The notes under the pieces: generated by a model | Seen by the model: the letters and a program-made list of their open reading frames with translations, nothing else | What the model was told of the DNA's origin: nothing | Database searches by the model: none | Made by a program: the position numbers and the translations under genes | In this document: in pieces, positions 35,658 to 44,414 of the stretch | How the letters are laid out: each line of letters starts with the position of its first letter | Numbering within the stretch: position 1 is the first letter of the stretch | Assembly (NCBI GenBank): GCA_002448235.1 | Contig: DIXF01000001.1 | Span: 310,001 to 374,000, forward strand | Reading direction: 5' to 3' | DNA from: Syntrophaceae bacterium UBA6087 | Lineage (GTDB): Bacteria > Desulfobacterota > Desulfomonilia > UBA1062 | DNA length: 64,000 bases

Positions 35658-36593
35658 ATGAACACACTCAAGGGCACATTGCCACAAGAAGAAACCTCCA
35701 CGGCAATGGTATTCGATATCCAGCGGTTCTCTCTGCACGACGGCCCCGGAGTGCGGACAACGGTCTTCTTCAAGGGCTGCCCTCTCCGGTGCCTGTGGTG
35801 CCAGAACCCCGAGTCGTGGAAGAGGCCGGCCGAGATGGCCTTCTACGAGCAGCGCTGCGAGAGGTGCTTTGCCTGCGAACCTGCCTGCCCGAAGGATGCG
35901 ATCGTGCGCGACGCCAAGCACCGGATAGACTTCAGCAGATGCGACGCATGCGGAGACTGTGCCGCCGCGTGCATGAACGAGGCGCTGCGCACCATAGGAA
36001 AGCCCTGGCTGCTCACTACGCTGTTCGAAGAGATCGTGCGCGACAAGGACTTCTTCCTCGACTCAGGCGGAGGCGTAACCCTCTCCGGAGGAGAGCCGTT
36101 CCTCTATCCGGATTTTACGTTGAGCCTGTGCGCCATGCTCAGGCAGGCGGGGATACACACCCTGGCAGAGACGTGCGGCTGGTTCGACAGCAGGCTGTGC
36201 GAGCTCATTGCGGGCTCGCTCGACGCGGTGTTCTTCGACATAAAGCACGCGTCCGCCTCTGCCCATAAAACCCTCACGGGCAAGGACAACGGCCTCATCA
36301 TAAAAAACTTCATGGCGCTCTGCGAACTGATGAAGGATATCCAGCCGAGGATGCCCATCGTGCCGGGGTGCAACGACGACGAGGAAAACATCAGGGCCAC
36401 CGCGACCATCCTGCGCAAAGCCGGAAAACAGAGCATCCACTGCCTGCCGTATCACAGCCTGGGGAACGACAAGCTCATGCGGATCCAGTCATCCCAGGCA
36501 CCTGCAGCGATACAGCCTCCAACTCCCACCGAGCTGGAGAGGGTCAAAACCATATTCAAGGAGGAAGGGATCCATGCAGTCCTGTACTCATGA
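35658..36593 (+). CDS. Glycyl radical enzyme activating enzyme (radical SAM)
   Basis: 311 residues. The radical-SAM CxxxCxxC is in FKGCPLRCLWCQNPESW. An inserted ferredoxin-like pair of 4Fe-4S motifs follows (CERCFACEPACPKDA and CDACGDCAAACMNEAL), typical of activases for non-PFL glycyl radical enzymes. VTLSGGEPFLYPDF is the SAM-binding GGE motif. It abstracts a hydrogen from the glycine of the downstream enzyme. It overlaps that gene by 20 bases, ensuring co-production. Confidence 0.95.
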   Translation: MNTLKGTLPQEETSTAMVFDIQRFSLHDGPGVRTTVFFKGCPLRCLWCQNPESWKRPAEMAFYEQRCERCFACEPACPKDAIVRDAKHRIDFSRCDACGDCAAACMNEALRTIGKPWLLTTLFEEIVRDKDFFLDSGGGVTLSGGEPFLYPDFTLSLCAMLRQAGIHTLAETCGWFDSRLCELIAGSLDAVFFDIKHASASAHKTLTGKDNGLIIKNFMALCELMKDIQPRMPIVPGCNDDEENIRATATILRKAGKQSIHCLPYHSLGNDKLMRIQSSQAPAAIQPPTPTELERVKTIFKEEGIHAVLYS

Positions 36594-38973
36594 AGCGTTA
36601 CAAAAGAACGACGGGATAACCGGCGAGCGCGTCCGGCTGCTCAAGAAAGCCGTCATGGACGCCGCGCCCGGAATCTGCACCGAGCGCGCGCTCATCTGGA
36701 CGGAGTATTTCAAAAGGAAAGAAAACCGGAGCAAACCCGCTGTCATCGGCATGGCAGAGGCCCTTTCCGAGGTGCTGGGCCGCAAGGGCATCGCGATCCA
36801 TCCGGGAGAGCTGATCGTGGGCAACTTCTCGTCCAAGCGGGTAGGGGGCTCCATCTACCCAGAGCTTCACGGCCTGCCCGTCATGCTCGACCTCTTCAAG
36901 TTCTCCGGGAGGGAAACCAACCCTCTCCGGATCTCGCTTTCCGAAAAGCTGCGGCTGGCGGGCATCGTCCCCTTCTGGATGTTCAGGTTCTTAGGCATCC
37001 GGGCATACCGCTCCATCCCGAAGAAGGTCAGGTTGCTTTTCGACCAGCTTATCGCGCGGTACTACCTGATCAACGAGGCGGGCGGTATCTCGCACTTCGC
37101 ACCGGACTACGAAAGACTCATCGCCATGGGCATGGACGGCTTCGCGCAGGAAGCGGACCGCCTCCAGGCCGGGGTGCAGAAGCACTCGGAAGAGTGGAAC
37201 TTTTATGAAGGGGTCAAGATCATCGCCGAAGGCGTGTCTTGCTTCGGTGAGAGATACGCGGAGCTTGCGGAGAGAATGTCCGGCACCGAGCCCGATACAC
37301 AAAGGAAAGCAGAGCTCCAACAGATAGCACAAGCATGCCGGCGGGTGCCGCGCCATGGAGCTCGGTCCTTTGTGGAGGCGGTCCAGTCGCTGTTCCTCGT
37401 GCAGATAGCCCTGAACCTGGAAAGCCTGGACAACTCGGTCTGCCCCGGGCGGATGGACCAGTACCTGTATCCCTACTACGAGGCAGACCTCGCCAAAGGG
37501 ATCATCACCCGCGAAAAGGCGCACGAGATCCTCTGCTGCTTCTCCATCAAGATGTGCGAGATCGTGCCCGTGTTTTCCCGGCATCTCACGAACTTCCACG
37601 GCGGCATGTTCAACGGCCAGGTGGTGACAATCGGGGGCGTCGACCGGGATGGCAAGGACGCGGTCAACGAGCTCAGCTACATCTTCCTGGAGATCATGGA
37701 CGAGCTCAGGATGCGCCAGCCCAACTATCACGCGCGGGTCCATGCGGGGTCTCCCGAAGAGTACCTGGATAAGATCTTCTCGATTCTCTCGGCCGGGAGC
37801 AACTCGCCCGCCCTCTACTGCGACGAGGTCATCATCGAGACCATGCGCCGCAACGGCTATTCCCTGGAGGACGCCAGGGATTACACCGCTGTCGGCTGCG
37901 TGGAGCCCGTGTCCCAGGCAAGGAGCTTCTCGTCCACGGACGCCGCGATCTTCAACGTGCCGCTCATGCTCGAGATGGCGCTCAACAAAGGCCTGCGCTT
38001 CGGCCGCCCGTTCAGGTCGGGCGCAAAAACAACCGCGCCCGAAGAAATGAAAACCATGGAAGACGTCAAGGCGGCGTTCGAGAAGCAGCTCCGGTATAAG
38101 CTCATAGACCTGATGGACGACCTCCAGGCCATCGAGCGGGCCAACAGGGACTATCATCCCACCCCGCTCACCAGCATGCTCATCCGCGGATGCCTGGACA
38201 AGGGCACGTGCTCGACAGCGGGCGGTGCGCAGTACAACTTCTCCGGCATACAATGCGTGGGCCCGGCCGATACCGGCGATGCCATGCGCGCGATCGAGCA
38301 GTCGGTCTTCATCGAGGGCAAATTCTCGCTCCGCGAGCTCGCGGAAAAATTAAAAAGAAACATCCCGGACGACAAAGACCGCACATATCTCAAGCGCATC
38401 AAAAAGTTCGGCAACGACTGCGAAGAGGCCGACCGCTGGGTCCGCTACGTCATCGAGACATTCGCCTCGACGCTGTCCTCGCTTGGGCCGAACACCCGGG
38501 GAGGCAAATACGTCATGGGGCTCTACTCCGTGACCGCCCACGAATACTTCGGCCGCATCAACGGAGCACTTCCCAACGGGAGGCGCAGGAGCGAGAGCTT
38601 CGGATCGGGCATCTCGCCGTCGAACGGCATGGACAAGGAAGGCCCGACCGCTGTCCTGAACTCCATGAACCGGCTCGACTTCCACGCCGCAGGCAACGGC
38701 ATCAACTTCAACATGAAATTCGACCCCCATTCGCTGCGCGGGCCCGAGGGCAGGAAAGCCCTGGCCTCGCTCGTGCGGACATACTTCCACCGGGGAGGAA
38801 TGCAGATCCAGACAAATGTCCTCGACCCGTCCATTCTGATCGAGGCAAAGGACAACCCGAAGCTCTACCCCCATCTCCTCGTCCGCGTATCGGGCTACTC
38901 AGCCTATTTCAACGACCTCACCCCTGCAATGAAGAATGAGCTTATCAGGAGATCGTATTTGTCGTGCTTGTAG
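36574..38973 (+). CDS. Glycyl radical enzyme, substrate unassigned
   Basis: 799 residues, typical for the family. Active-site Cys442 and Glu444 are in AVGCVEPVSQARSF, and Gly774 sits in the radical loop VRVSGYSAYFNDLTP. The GCVEP form fits the dehydratase/lyase/decarboxylase branch (choline lyase, glycerol or diol dehydratases) rather than pyruvate formate-lyase. SPSNGMDKEGPTAVLNSM is the usual barrel segment. No microcompartment, aldehyde dehydrogenase or acyl transferase genes accompany it, so the substrate is open. The ATG is preceded by aaggaggaaggga. Confidence 0.93.
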   Translation: MQSCTHEALQKNDGITGERVRLLKKAVMDAAPGICTERALIWTEYFKRKENRSKPAVIGMAEALSEVLGRKGIAIHPGELIVGNFSSKRVGGSIYPELHGLPVMLDLFKFSGRETNPLRISLSEKLRLAGIVPFWMFRFLGIRAYRSIPKKVRLLFDQLIARYYLINEAGGISHFAPDYERLIAMGMDGFAQEADRLQAGVQKHSEEWNFYEGVKIIAEGVSCFGERYAELAERMSGTEPDTQRKAELQQIAQACRRVPRHGARSFVEAVQSLFLVQIALNLESLDNSVCPGRMDQYLYPYYEADLAKGIITREKAHEILCCFSIKMCEIVPVFSRHLTNFHGGMFNGQVVTIGGVDRDGKDAVNELSYIFLEIMDELRMRQPNYHARVHAGSPEEYLDKIFSILSAGSNSPALYCDEVIIETMRRNGYSLEDARDYTAVGCVEPVSQARSFSSTDAAIFNVPLMLEMALNKGLRFGRPFRSGAKTTAPEEMKTMEDVKAAFEKQLRYKLIDLMDDLQAIERANRDYHPTPLTSMLIRGCLDKGTCSTAGGAQYNFSGIQCVGPADTGDAMRAIEQSVFIEGKFSLRELAEKLKRNIPDDKDRTYLKRIKKFGNDCEEADRWVRYVIETFASTLSSLGPNTRGGKYVMGLYSVTAHEYFGRINGALPNGRRRSESFGSGISPSNGMDKEGPTAVLNSMNRLDFHAAGNGINFNMKFDPHSLRGPEGRKALASLVRTYFHRGGMQIQTNVLDPSILIEAKDNPKLYPHLLVRVSGYSAYFNDLTPAMKNELIRRSYLSCL

Positions 38974-39468
38974 ATTGGAAAGGAAAGTGCAAATCGCCAT
39001 GGAGGAAATAGTTTCCCGGGCAAGCTCATTCATGTTTTCGGGTTCAAAATGAGCTGTCGGTTCTTCCCGGACCATCGTTGTCCTTTCCTCAAAGGTGTAG
39101 ATATGGGGCATTGCTTTTTTGGGGTTTCATTAAAATTAGATGGTAAAAAGTAAGACTTAGCACCGAGTAGGTAAAAGAAAATCCCACAAAAATAGGGAGA
39201 AAAATGGTTTCTAAATTCATTTTTATAAATGTTCTCTGATCCGATTTTTCCGGATTTTTCGAACCGATTTTTGAAAGGCCATTTTCATAAAAGCCGGATC
39301 TGCCCTTGTCCATGTCCAAAGATCTGCTTGGAATGTATTAAATAAATCGGCCTCCTTTCTCATTGCCAAGGATCTCATATTATCAAATAATTGCTATTAT
39401 ATAAGAAAAGTTATATGATTTATTTTGTGTAATAATTAGATTTAATGGATATTTAGAGGAGATTTCTT
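38974..39468. other. AT-rich intergenic junction
   Basis: Base composition falls sharply here from the GC-rich glycyl radical gene to strongly AT-rich DNA. Only weak short frames are present, one antisense to the end of the upstream gene. It marks the left border of the AT-rich insert. No direct repeat or integrase was seen. Confidence 0.5.
39391..39419 (+). promoter_or_regulatory. Candidate sigma-70 promoter of the phosphoesterase/STAND-like gene
   Basis: ttgcta, 17 bases, tatgat (5 of 6 at -10). It lies 50 bases before the ATG. Confidence 0.55.
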
Positions 39469-42400
39469 ATGAGAAAAGCAATTATTCACCTATCAGATAT
39501 TCATTATCATAAAGGGTGGATTGAGGGCCATGGAGTAGTCTTGGACGCATTTTTTCAGGACCTTAATAAACAGATAAACCAAATTAATAACTTAGATGTT
39601 TATCTTGCTTTTTCAGGAGATATTGTCCAAGCTGGTGCACATACAAAGCAATACGAGGATTTTTTAATAGAATTTGACCAAAGATTAAATGTACTAGGCA
39701 TACCTAAAAACAAGCGACTCTGTGTACCTGGCAATCATGATATATCAACATTAGATCTTAGCTCGAATATGTTAGAGCACGAAGGGGTAGTATCGCAAGC
39801 CTTGAATGAGCATCAATTTAATGATTATGTTGCTAAATCCCCTAATGTATTTAGCGAAAAATTCAGAAATTATAAGTCTTTTGAATTGCAATTTTCAGAT
39901 CTTGGTTCATTAAGAGGATCGTCATTAGGTGGAGCGGGATGGGACATTGATGAATTTTTTGGAGTTTATTGCCTCAATTCTGCTTTGTGTTCAAGTGGAG
40001 GATTAAAGGGATTAGATGGCAAAAATATCCATGATTGGGGGAGACTTTCTGTTGATACTCGTAATCTTTATGCATGGAATTTAAACTGCAAGGCCCACTG
40101 GAAGATACTTATAATGCATCATCCTATTAGCTGGTTAACAGAGTGGGCTAAAAAAGAGATTATGAAAATATTACAAAAAGATTTCGCTTTATGCCTTTCA
40201 GGGCATGCCCACGACCAATCAACATTTCATTCAATTAGCAATGGAAATTCTTTAGTCTTATGTTCTGCACCACCTTTATTTACATCCAAACATGACGAAT
40301 TAGGATACTCAATAATTTTACTTTCAGATGAATTAGGGACAACTGATATTATCTATAGGCAGTGGACTAAGCATAATTCCTTTGTTGCCGGAGTAAATTT
40401 TTCAAATACAGATGACGGAAAGGTCGTAGTCTCATTACAAGCGGATGATACAAAAACAAAAATTGAAGCATGTGATTCAGATTTTATAGATCGTTACCTA
40501 ACAAAAAAATTAGATGATGCATTAGTATCATACTCAACACAGCCCAAAGTATGGGTTAAACCTGTCCTTAGTAATTATCACGAAACATCGAGGAGTGCGA
40601 AATCTAAGCCCAAAAAAGATATAACTCAATTAATATCAAAACCAAATTCCATGTTGATTAAATCTCTTCCGCAGTTCGGACTAACATGTCTTGCTCATTA
40701 TCTTATTAGAGAGGCATGGCGCCAAGAATCATGTTTATGGCTTTACCTTGATTCGAAAGTTTTGAAATCCCATAATGCTTCAATAAGAAATGCACTAGAG
40801 GCTGAACTTGCTATACTTCGATGTGATGAGTCTCAAATTAAATGTATAGTAATTGATTCATGGACTGATAATGAGAAGCATTCCATTAAGCTTCTTGAAA
40901 CAATATGTTCATATTTCAAAGAATTACCTGTAGTTGTTATGCAAACTATAGAGAATGTATCACTTTTAACTGAAGAAAAACTATCAGTTAGGCAATTTGA
41001 AATAATCTATCTCTGGTCACTTACAAGGAGCCAAATAAGAGAAATTGTAGCTAGCTACAATGAAGTTAGGCATATTGGTGATGAGGATATAGTTACAGCT
41101 AGAATTGCTTCGGATCTTGCTGTGCTTAATCTACACAGGACTCCACTAAATTGCCTTACATTATTAAAAGTGTCCGAAATTGACTTTGATGAAAGTCCTG
41201 TAAACCGTTCTGAGATGATAAAGAGGATTTTGTTTCTTATTTTTAATGTAGATAATATTCCTACATACAAATCACGTCCTGATCTTAAGGATTGTGAATA
41301 TGTGCTGGGATATTTTTGTGAAACAATGCTTCGCCACAATAACTTTATATTCACAAGAGACTACTTCATAAAAATTCTACAAGAATGTTGTAAAGAGAGA
41401 TTCATAGATCTTGAAGTCCAAATAGTTTTCGACGTTTTGTACATAAATAATATCTTAATAAGACATGGCAATCTTTTTAGTTTCCGGTTTGCATTCTGGG
41501 TATACTATTTCATCGCTCAAAGAATGCATCATGACAAGAACCTTGCAAGCTTTATTTTTGAAGAGCTACGATACGCAAGTTTTCCCGAGATCATAGAATT
41601 TTACACAGGTATTGATAGATGTAAAGAAGATGCCCTGCAAGTGTTAATAAACGATATTCGAAAAATTTATGATAATCTATCAACTAAACACGGCTTCCCT
41701 ATAAATTTTGATCCTTATAAAATCGCCCTTTGGAAACCCTCAGAAGTAATGTTAGGTAATATGCAAGATATTATTAAAAATGGAGTTAAGGCTTCTAATC
41801 TGCCAGCTGTGGTTAAGGACCAATATGCTGATCGCATGTATGACCAATCTAATCCATACAATCAAGAAGTTAGGGATGTTTTAAAAGATCATACATTGTT
41901 AACAATGCTCAGTATAACGAAAGCCGCATCACGTGCTCTTCGAAATAGTGACTATGTAGACCCTGAAACAAAACGCATATTAATTTGCGAGATTATGAAG
42001 TGTTGGGAATATATTACAAAAATATTAGTAGTATTCGCGCCGGTTTTAGCAATAGAAGGTGATACCATAATTGATGGGGTGAATGTTAAACTAGGTGGTA
42101 ATTTTGGAAATACCCCACATATACGCCTTCTTAATATACTTTTCGAATTGCCTTCGAGTACGGTTTTTAATTTTGGGGATGATTTATTTTCTCAGAAAAT
42201 GGGTCCTTTATTAATAGATTATTTGGATAGTGATGATAGTGACTTAAGAAAACATGAGTTAATTTTGTTGCTAATCAACCAACGTCCTAGGGGATGGAAA
42301 GCCCAAGTTCATAAATACATCTCCTCTATGCATAAAAACTCATTCTATCTTTTAGATGTATATAAATCTTTACGATCCCAGTATCAGTATAGTTTTACAT

Positions 42401-42558
42401 CTTATCGCTCATTACAAGACATTGAATACTTAATAAAAATGGTTGCAGCAAAGCATAAAACCGGAAGCAAAAGTCCTGGAATAAAACTTATTAACAAGAT
42501 TGATGATGCTGTGCTTCCGACAAGGGAAGTTGAAGAATGTATTAATAATGAAGCTTAA
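39469..42558 (+). CDS. Calcineurin-like phosphoesterase fused to a STAND/NTPase-like module, candidate defence protein
   Basis: 1029 residues; the ATG follows agaggaga. The N-terminus is a complete metallophosphoesterase: SDIHYH (Asp10, His12), FSGDIV, GNHD (88-91), MHHP (217-218) and GHAH (245-248). From about 390 a second module begins with SMLIKSLPQFGLTCLAHYLI, which sits where a P-loop would be but lacks the GxxxxGK[ST] lysine. A domain with WLYLDSK and CIVIDSW resembles a degenerate STAND NTPase core, followed by a long helical C-terminal region (about 560-1029). Known phosphoesterase-STAND fusions act in anti-phage conflict. Base composition is very AT-rich compared with both neighbours, so it was probably acquired by transfer. 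Confidence 0.72.
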   Translation: MRKAIIHLSDIHYHKGWIEGHGVVLDAFFQDLNKQINQINNLDVYLAFSGDIVQAGAHTKQYEDFLIEFDQRLNVLGIPKNKRLCVPGNHDISTLDLSSNMLEHEGVVSQALNEHQFNDYVAKSPNVFSEKFRNYKSFELQFSDLGSLRGSSLGGAGWDIDEFFGVYCLNSALCSSGGLKGLDGKNIHDWGRLSVDTRNLYAWNLNCKAHWKILIMHHPISWLTEWAKKEIMKILQKDFALCLSGHAHDQSTFHSISNGNSLVLCSAPPLFTSKHDELGYSIILLSDELGTTDIIYRQWTKHNSFVAGVNFSNTDDGKVVVSLQADDTKTKIEACDSDFIDRYLTKKLDDALVSYSTQPKVWVKPVLSNYHETSRSAKSKPKKDITQLISKPNSMLIKSLPQFGLTCLAHYLIREAWRQESCLWLYLDSKVLKSHNASIRNALEAELAILRCDESQIKCIVIDSWTDNEKHSIKLLETICSYFKELPVVVMQTIENVSLLTEEKLSVRQFEIIYLWSLTRSQIREIVASYNEVRHIGDEDIVTARIASDLAVLNLHRTPLNCLTLLKVSEIDFDESPVNRSEMIKRILFLIFNVDNIPTYKSRPDLKDCEYVLGYFCETMLRHNNFIFTRDYFIKILQECCKERFIDLEVQIVFDVLYINNILIRHGNLFSFRFAFWVYYFIAQRMHHDKNLASFIFEELRYASFPEIIEFYTGIDRCKEDALQVLINDIRKIYDNLSTKHGFPINFDPYKIALWKPSEVMLGNMQDIIKNGVKASNLPAVVKDQYADRMYDQSNPYNQEVRDVLKDHTLLTMLSITKAASRALRNSDYVDPETKRILICEIMKCWEYITKILVVFAPVLAIEGDTIIDGVNVKLGGNFGNTPHIRLLNILFELPSSTVFNFGDDLFSQKMGPLLIDYLDSDDSDLRKHELILLLINQRPRGWKAQVHKYISSMHKNSFYLLDVYKSLRSQYQYSFTSYRSLQDIEYLIKMVAAKHKTGSKSPGIKLINKIDDAVLPTREVEECINNEA

Positions 42559-42740
42559 AACTTATTAACGCAATCATCTTATATCTCAAAGCGAAAGTAG
42601 GGGCAGAGACCATTTCTTTCCTGACCCCATTATTCCTGGATTAGGGTGATTATTTTGACCTGACCCGGAACACATTTAAATATTTACGGGAGTCCCTTAC
42701 TTGCCTAACCCCTTCTCGCATGCAAGTGCCGTATTCAGGT

Positions 42741-43442
42741 TCAGAATTTCCAGAATGGGCGTGTCTTTGCAATTTCAGCTAGTGCGGAAAGCCATTCCCC
42801 CAGGTAACCCTGGCTGTGCGACACATAATCCGGGTCCAGCCGTTTCCGAAACATGTCTCCTGAGAACAGGAGGACAATATCTTTAAGAGGGAGGATGCCT
42901 CCCTCAGTGCCGGGAACGTATTGTGTCCAGTTCTGAATATGCTCTTCCGACCGGAAGAGATTCATGGTGCTTCAGGCATAGGGAAGTCGTTGCAGCCATT
43001 TTGAGAAGGGTACGGACACATATGCCATGATACCTTCCGGCATGGCTTTCTCTATTGCTCCGTCTCTCATCTCGATATGGATCGGGGAACCGCAATCAAG
43101 ACATGGGGCATCGATCTCGACCGTCTTATTCGGGAAAAGCCAGCTAACTGCCAGCGATTCGAAGCCTCATTGTCCGAACCATTTCTGCTCACCTTCCACG
43201 GTGATCCGGTACTGCGTCGGGATGTTGCTGAATGGAGCGAAGCTGCTGATATAATCTGTGTCCGGGAATAACCAGAGCCCCGGTATTCCCAGAGATATTA
43301 AATCATGCAGTGCTTTCCGTGCATCTTCCACTGGGATCCCCATCTCTGTCGAAATATCGGTATAATGTGGTGCGCGGCCTGTCTTTATGAATGATTTTTG
43401 TATCAGGTTATATATCTTATCTGAAACGCTTTCCGGGCTCAT
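42741..43442 (-). CDS. Candidate selenoprotein: MerB/alkylmercury lyase-like, two in-frame TGA (Sec92, Sec157)
   Basis: One frame of 233 codons opens at ATG 43442 (site gaggtgg) and is broken only by TGA at 43167-43169 and 42972-42974. Residues 1-75 are the MerB-type helix-turn-helix domain (KTGRAPHYTDISTEMGIP). The rest matches MerB blocks: PFSNIPTQYRITVEG, KWFGQ-U-GFESL, APCLDCGSPIHI, YA-U-STMNLFRSEEHIQNW, GGILPLKD. The TGAs fall where MerB has catalytic Cys96 and Cys159, and the MerB Asp99 position is Glu95. Each TGA is followed by a hairpin at SECIS spacing. Likely cleaves carbon-metal or carbon-metalloid bonds. Conventional gene callers would give two fragments. It is 94 bases downstream of the hydrolase gene in the MarR operon. 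Confidence 0.8.
42942..42959 (-). promoter_or_regulatory. SECIS-like hairpin for the second TGA
   Basis: In the transcript CUCUUCC pairs perfectly with GGAAGAG (7 bp) around loop GGUC. The loop starts 19 nt after the UGA at 42974-42972. A short stem with a G/GU apical loop at 16-37 nt is the known bacterial SECIS layout; the loop resembles that of E. coli fdhF (AGGUCU). Confidence 0.7.
43139..43155 (-). promoter_or_regulatory. SECIS-like hairpin for the first TGA
   Basis: In the transcript GCUGGC pairs with the next GCUGGC (6 bp, two G-U) around loop AGUUA, starting 17 nt after the UGA at 43169-43167. G in second loop position followed by U fits the bacterial SECIS rule. It is weaker than the second hairpin. 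Confidence 0.6.
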
Positions 43443-43535
43443 AATGCCACCTCTAAGCTAATGAATATTGCAAAGGAAGGATTAAGCAAATCGTTAACCG
43501 TGCAGGTGGAAAATGGGGTCGAAGATATTCTTTAC

Positions 43536-44354
43536 TCAATCCCGTTGAAGGAACTCGACCACTTCATCCATGACCTGTTGCTCCCGCAGCACTTTCAGAT
43601 GCCCCAGCGCCTTTGTCTTCAGAACCCGGGCCGAAGGCCAGACCGCCTGGATTCGCTCTCCGTCGGTGTGCTCTACCCGGTCGTCGTCTTCGTCATACAC
43701 CAGGAGGAGCGAGTCGTTGTCCGAGGGGGCATAGGCCCTGTTCCGGTCCATCTCCTCCCACGTGGCATCGAAATGACCTGAGTAGTATGCCTTGAAACGA
43801 TCGAGGACCGCTTCGGGCGGATCGAGTATTCTGCGGATGTCACGGATCGGCACATAGGGAGAGCGCGGCGCGCAGATGCAAACGTAGCGACCGGCGCGGA
43901 TGCCGCTGAGCTCTCTTGCCGCCATCATGCCGAGGCCGCCTGCCGAATGGGCGACATAGGCGAAGACCGGCTTGTCCAGGGCTGCTGTCAGCTCGGCCAC
44001 ATCCGAGATGAAATCCCTGAAGGTGATGCGCAGCCCCTTGGATTCTCCGTGCGCGGTCACGTCGAAGACTACTGACCGGAAGCCCTGCCGCGCGACATGG
44101 TCCGCCAATGTTGCAAGCTGGCTGCCGCGGCCGCTCCAGCCGTGCACGAAAACGACCGGCGGGCCGTCTCCCCAGGCCCAGGCCGTGTTTTTGCCTTTTG
44201 GCCCGAACCTGAACTTTCTGGCAAGGGAAAGTATCCTGCGGTCGCTTTCCTTGAGCGGCGGGGTAGAGGGGATGCTTGCCAGCAGCTCGATGAGGACATA
44301 GGACACGCCTTCGGGCAGGCGGCGAGCGAGGAACCTGACGATCTTTATGAGCAC
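43536..44354 (-). CDS. Alpha/beta hydrolase
   Basis: 272 residues from a GTG at 44354, chosen for aaaggaga six bases before; an ATG at 44372 is in frame. The oxyanion strand PVVFVHGWSGRGSQLATLA, nucleophile Ser in VAHSAGGLGMM, Asp in LLVYDEDDDRV and His in ALGHLKVLRE complete the triad. It is a soluble or membrane-associated esterase or lipase-like enzyme; substrate unknown. It lies between the metallo-beta-lactamase-fold gene and the selenoprotein in the MarR operon. Confidence 0.87.
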   Translation of the reverse strand: MLIKIVRFLARRLPEGVSYVLIELLASIPSTPPLKESDRRILSLARKFRFGPKGKNTAWAWGDGPPVVFVHGWSGRGSQLATLADHVARQGFRSVVFDVTAHGESKGLRITFRDFISDVAELTAALDKPVFAYVAHSAGGLGMMAARELSGIRAGRYVCICAPRSPYVPIRDIRRILDPPEAVLDRFKAYYSGHFDATWEEMDRNRAYAPSDNDSLLLVYDEDDDRVEHTDGERIQAVWPSARVLKTKALGHLKVLREQQVMDEVVEFLQRD

Positions 44355-44414
44355 CGTGTCTCTCCTTTGCATCGAGGGCAGGGAATGAAACGTTTCTTGC
44401 CTCTCGCGATAAGG

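Noticed and set aside
36991..38253. Large minus-strand frame opposite the glycyl radical enzyme
   Set aside because: Antisense shadow of a well-supported gene.
38899..39319. Two small minus-strand frames in the AT-rich junction
   Set aside because: No ribosome sites, one overlaps the glycyl radical enzyme end, no family resemblance.
42741..43442. Reading the MerB-like locus as a pseudogene in two fragments
   Set aside because: Frame is kept over 702 bases and the only stops are TGA at catalytic Cys columns with SECIS-like hairpins; decay is still the main alternative.
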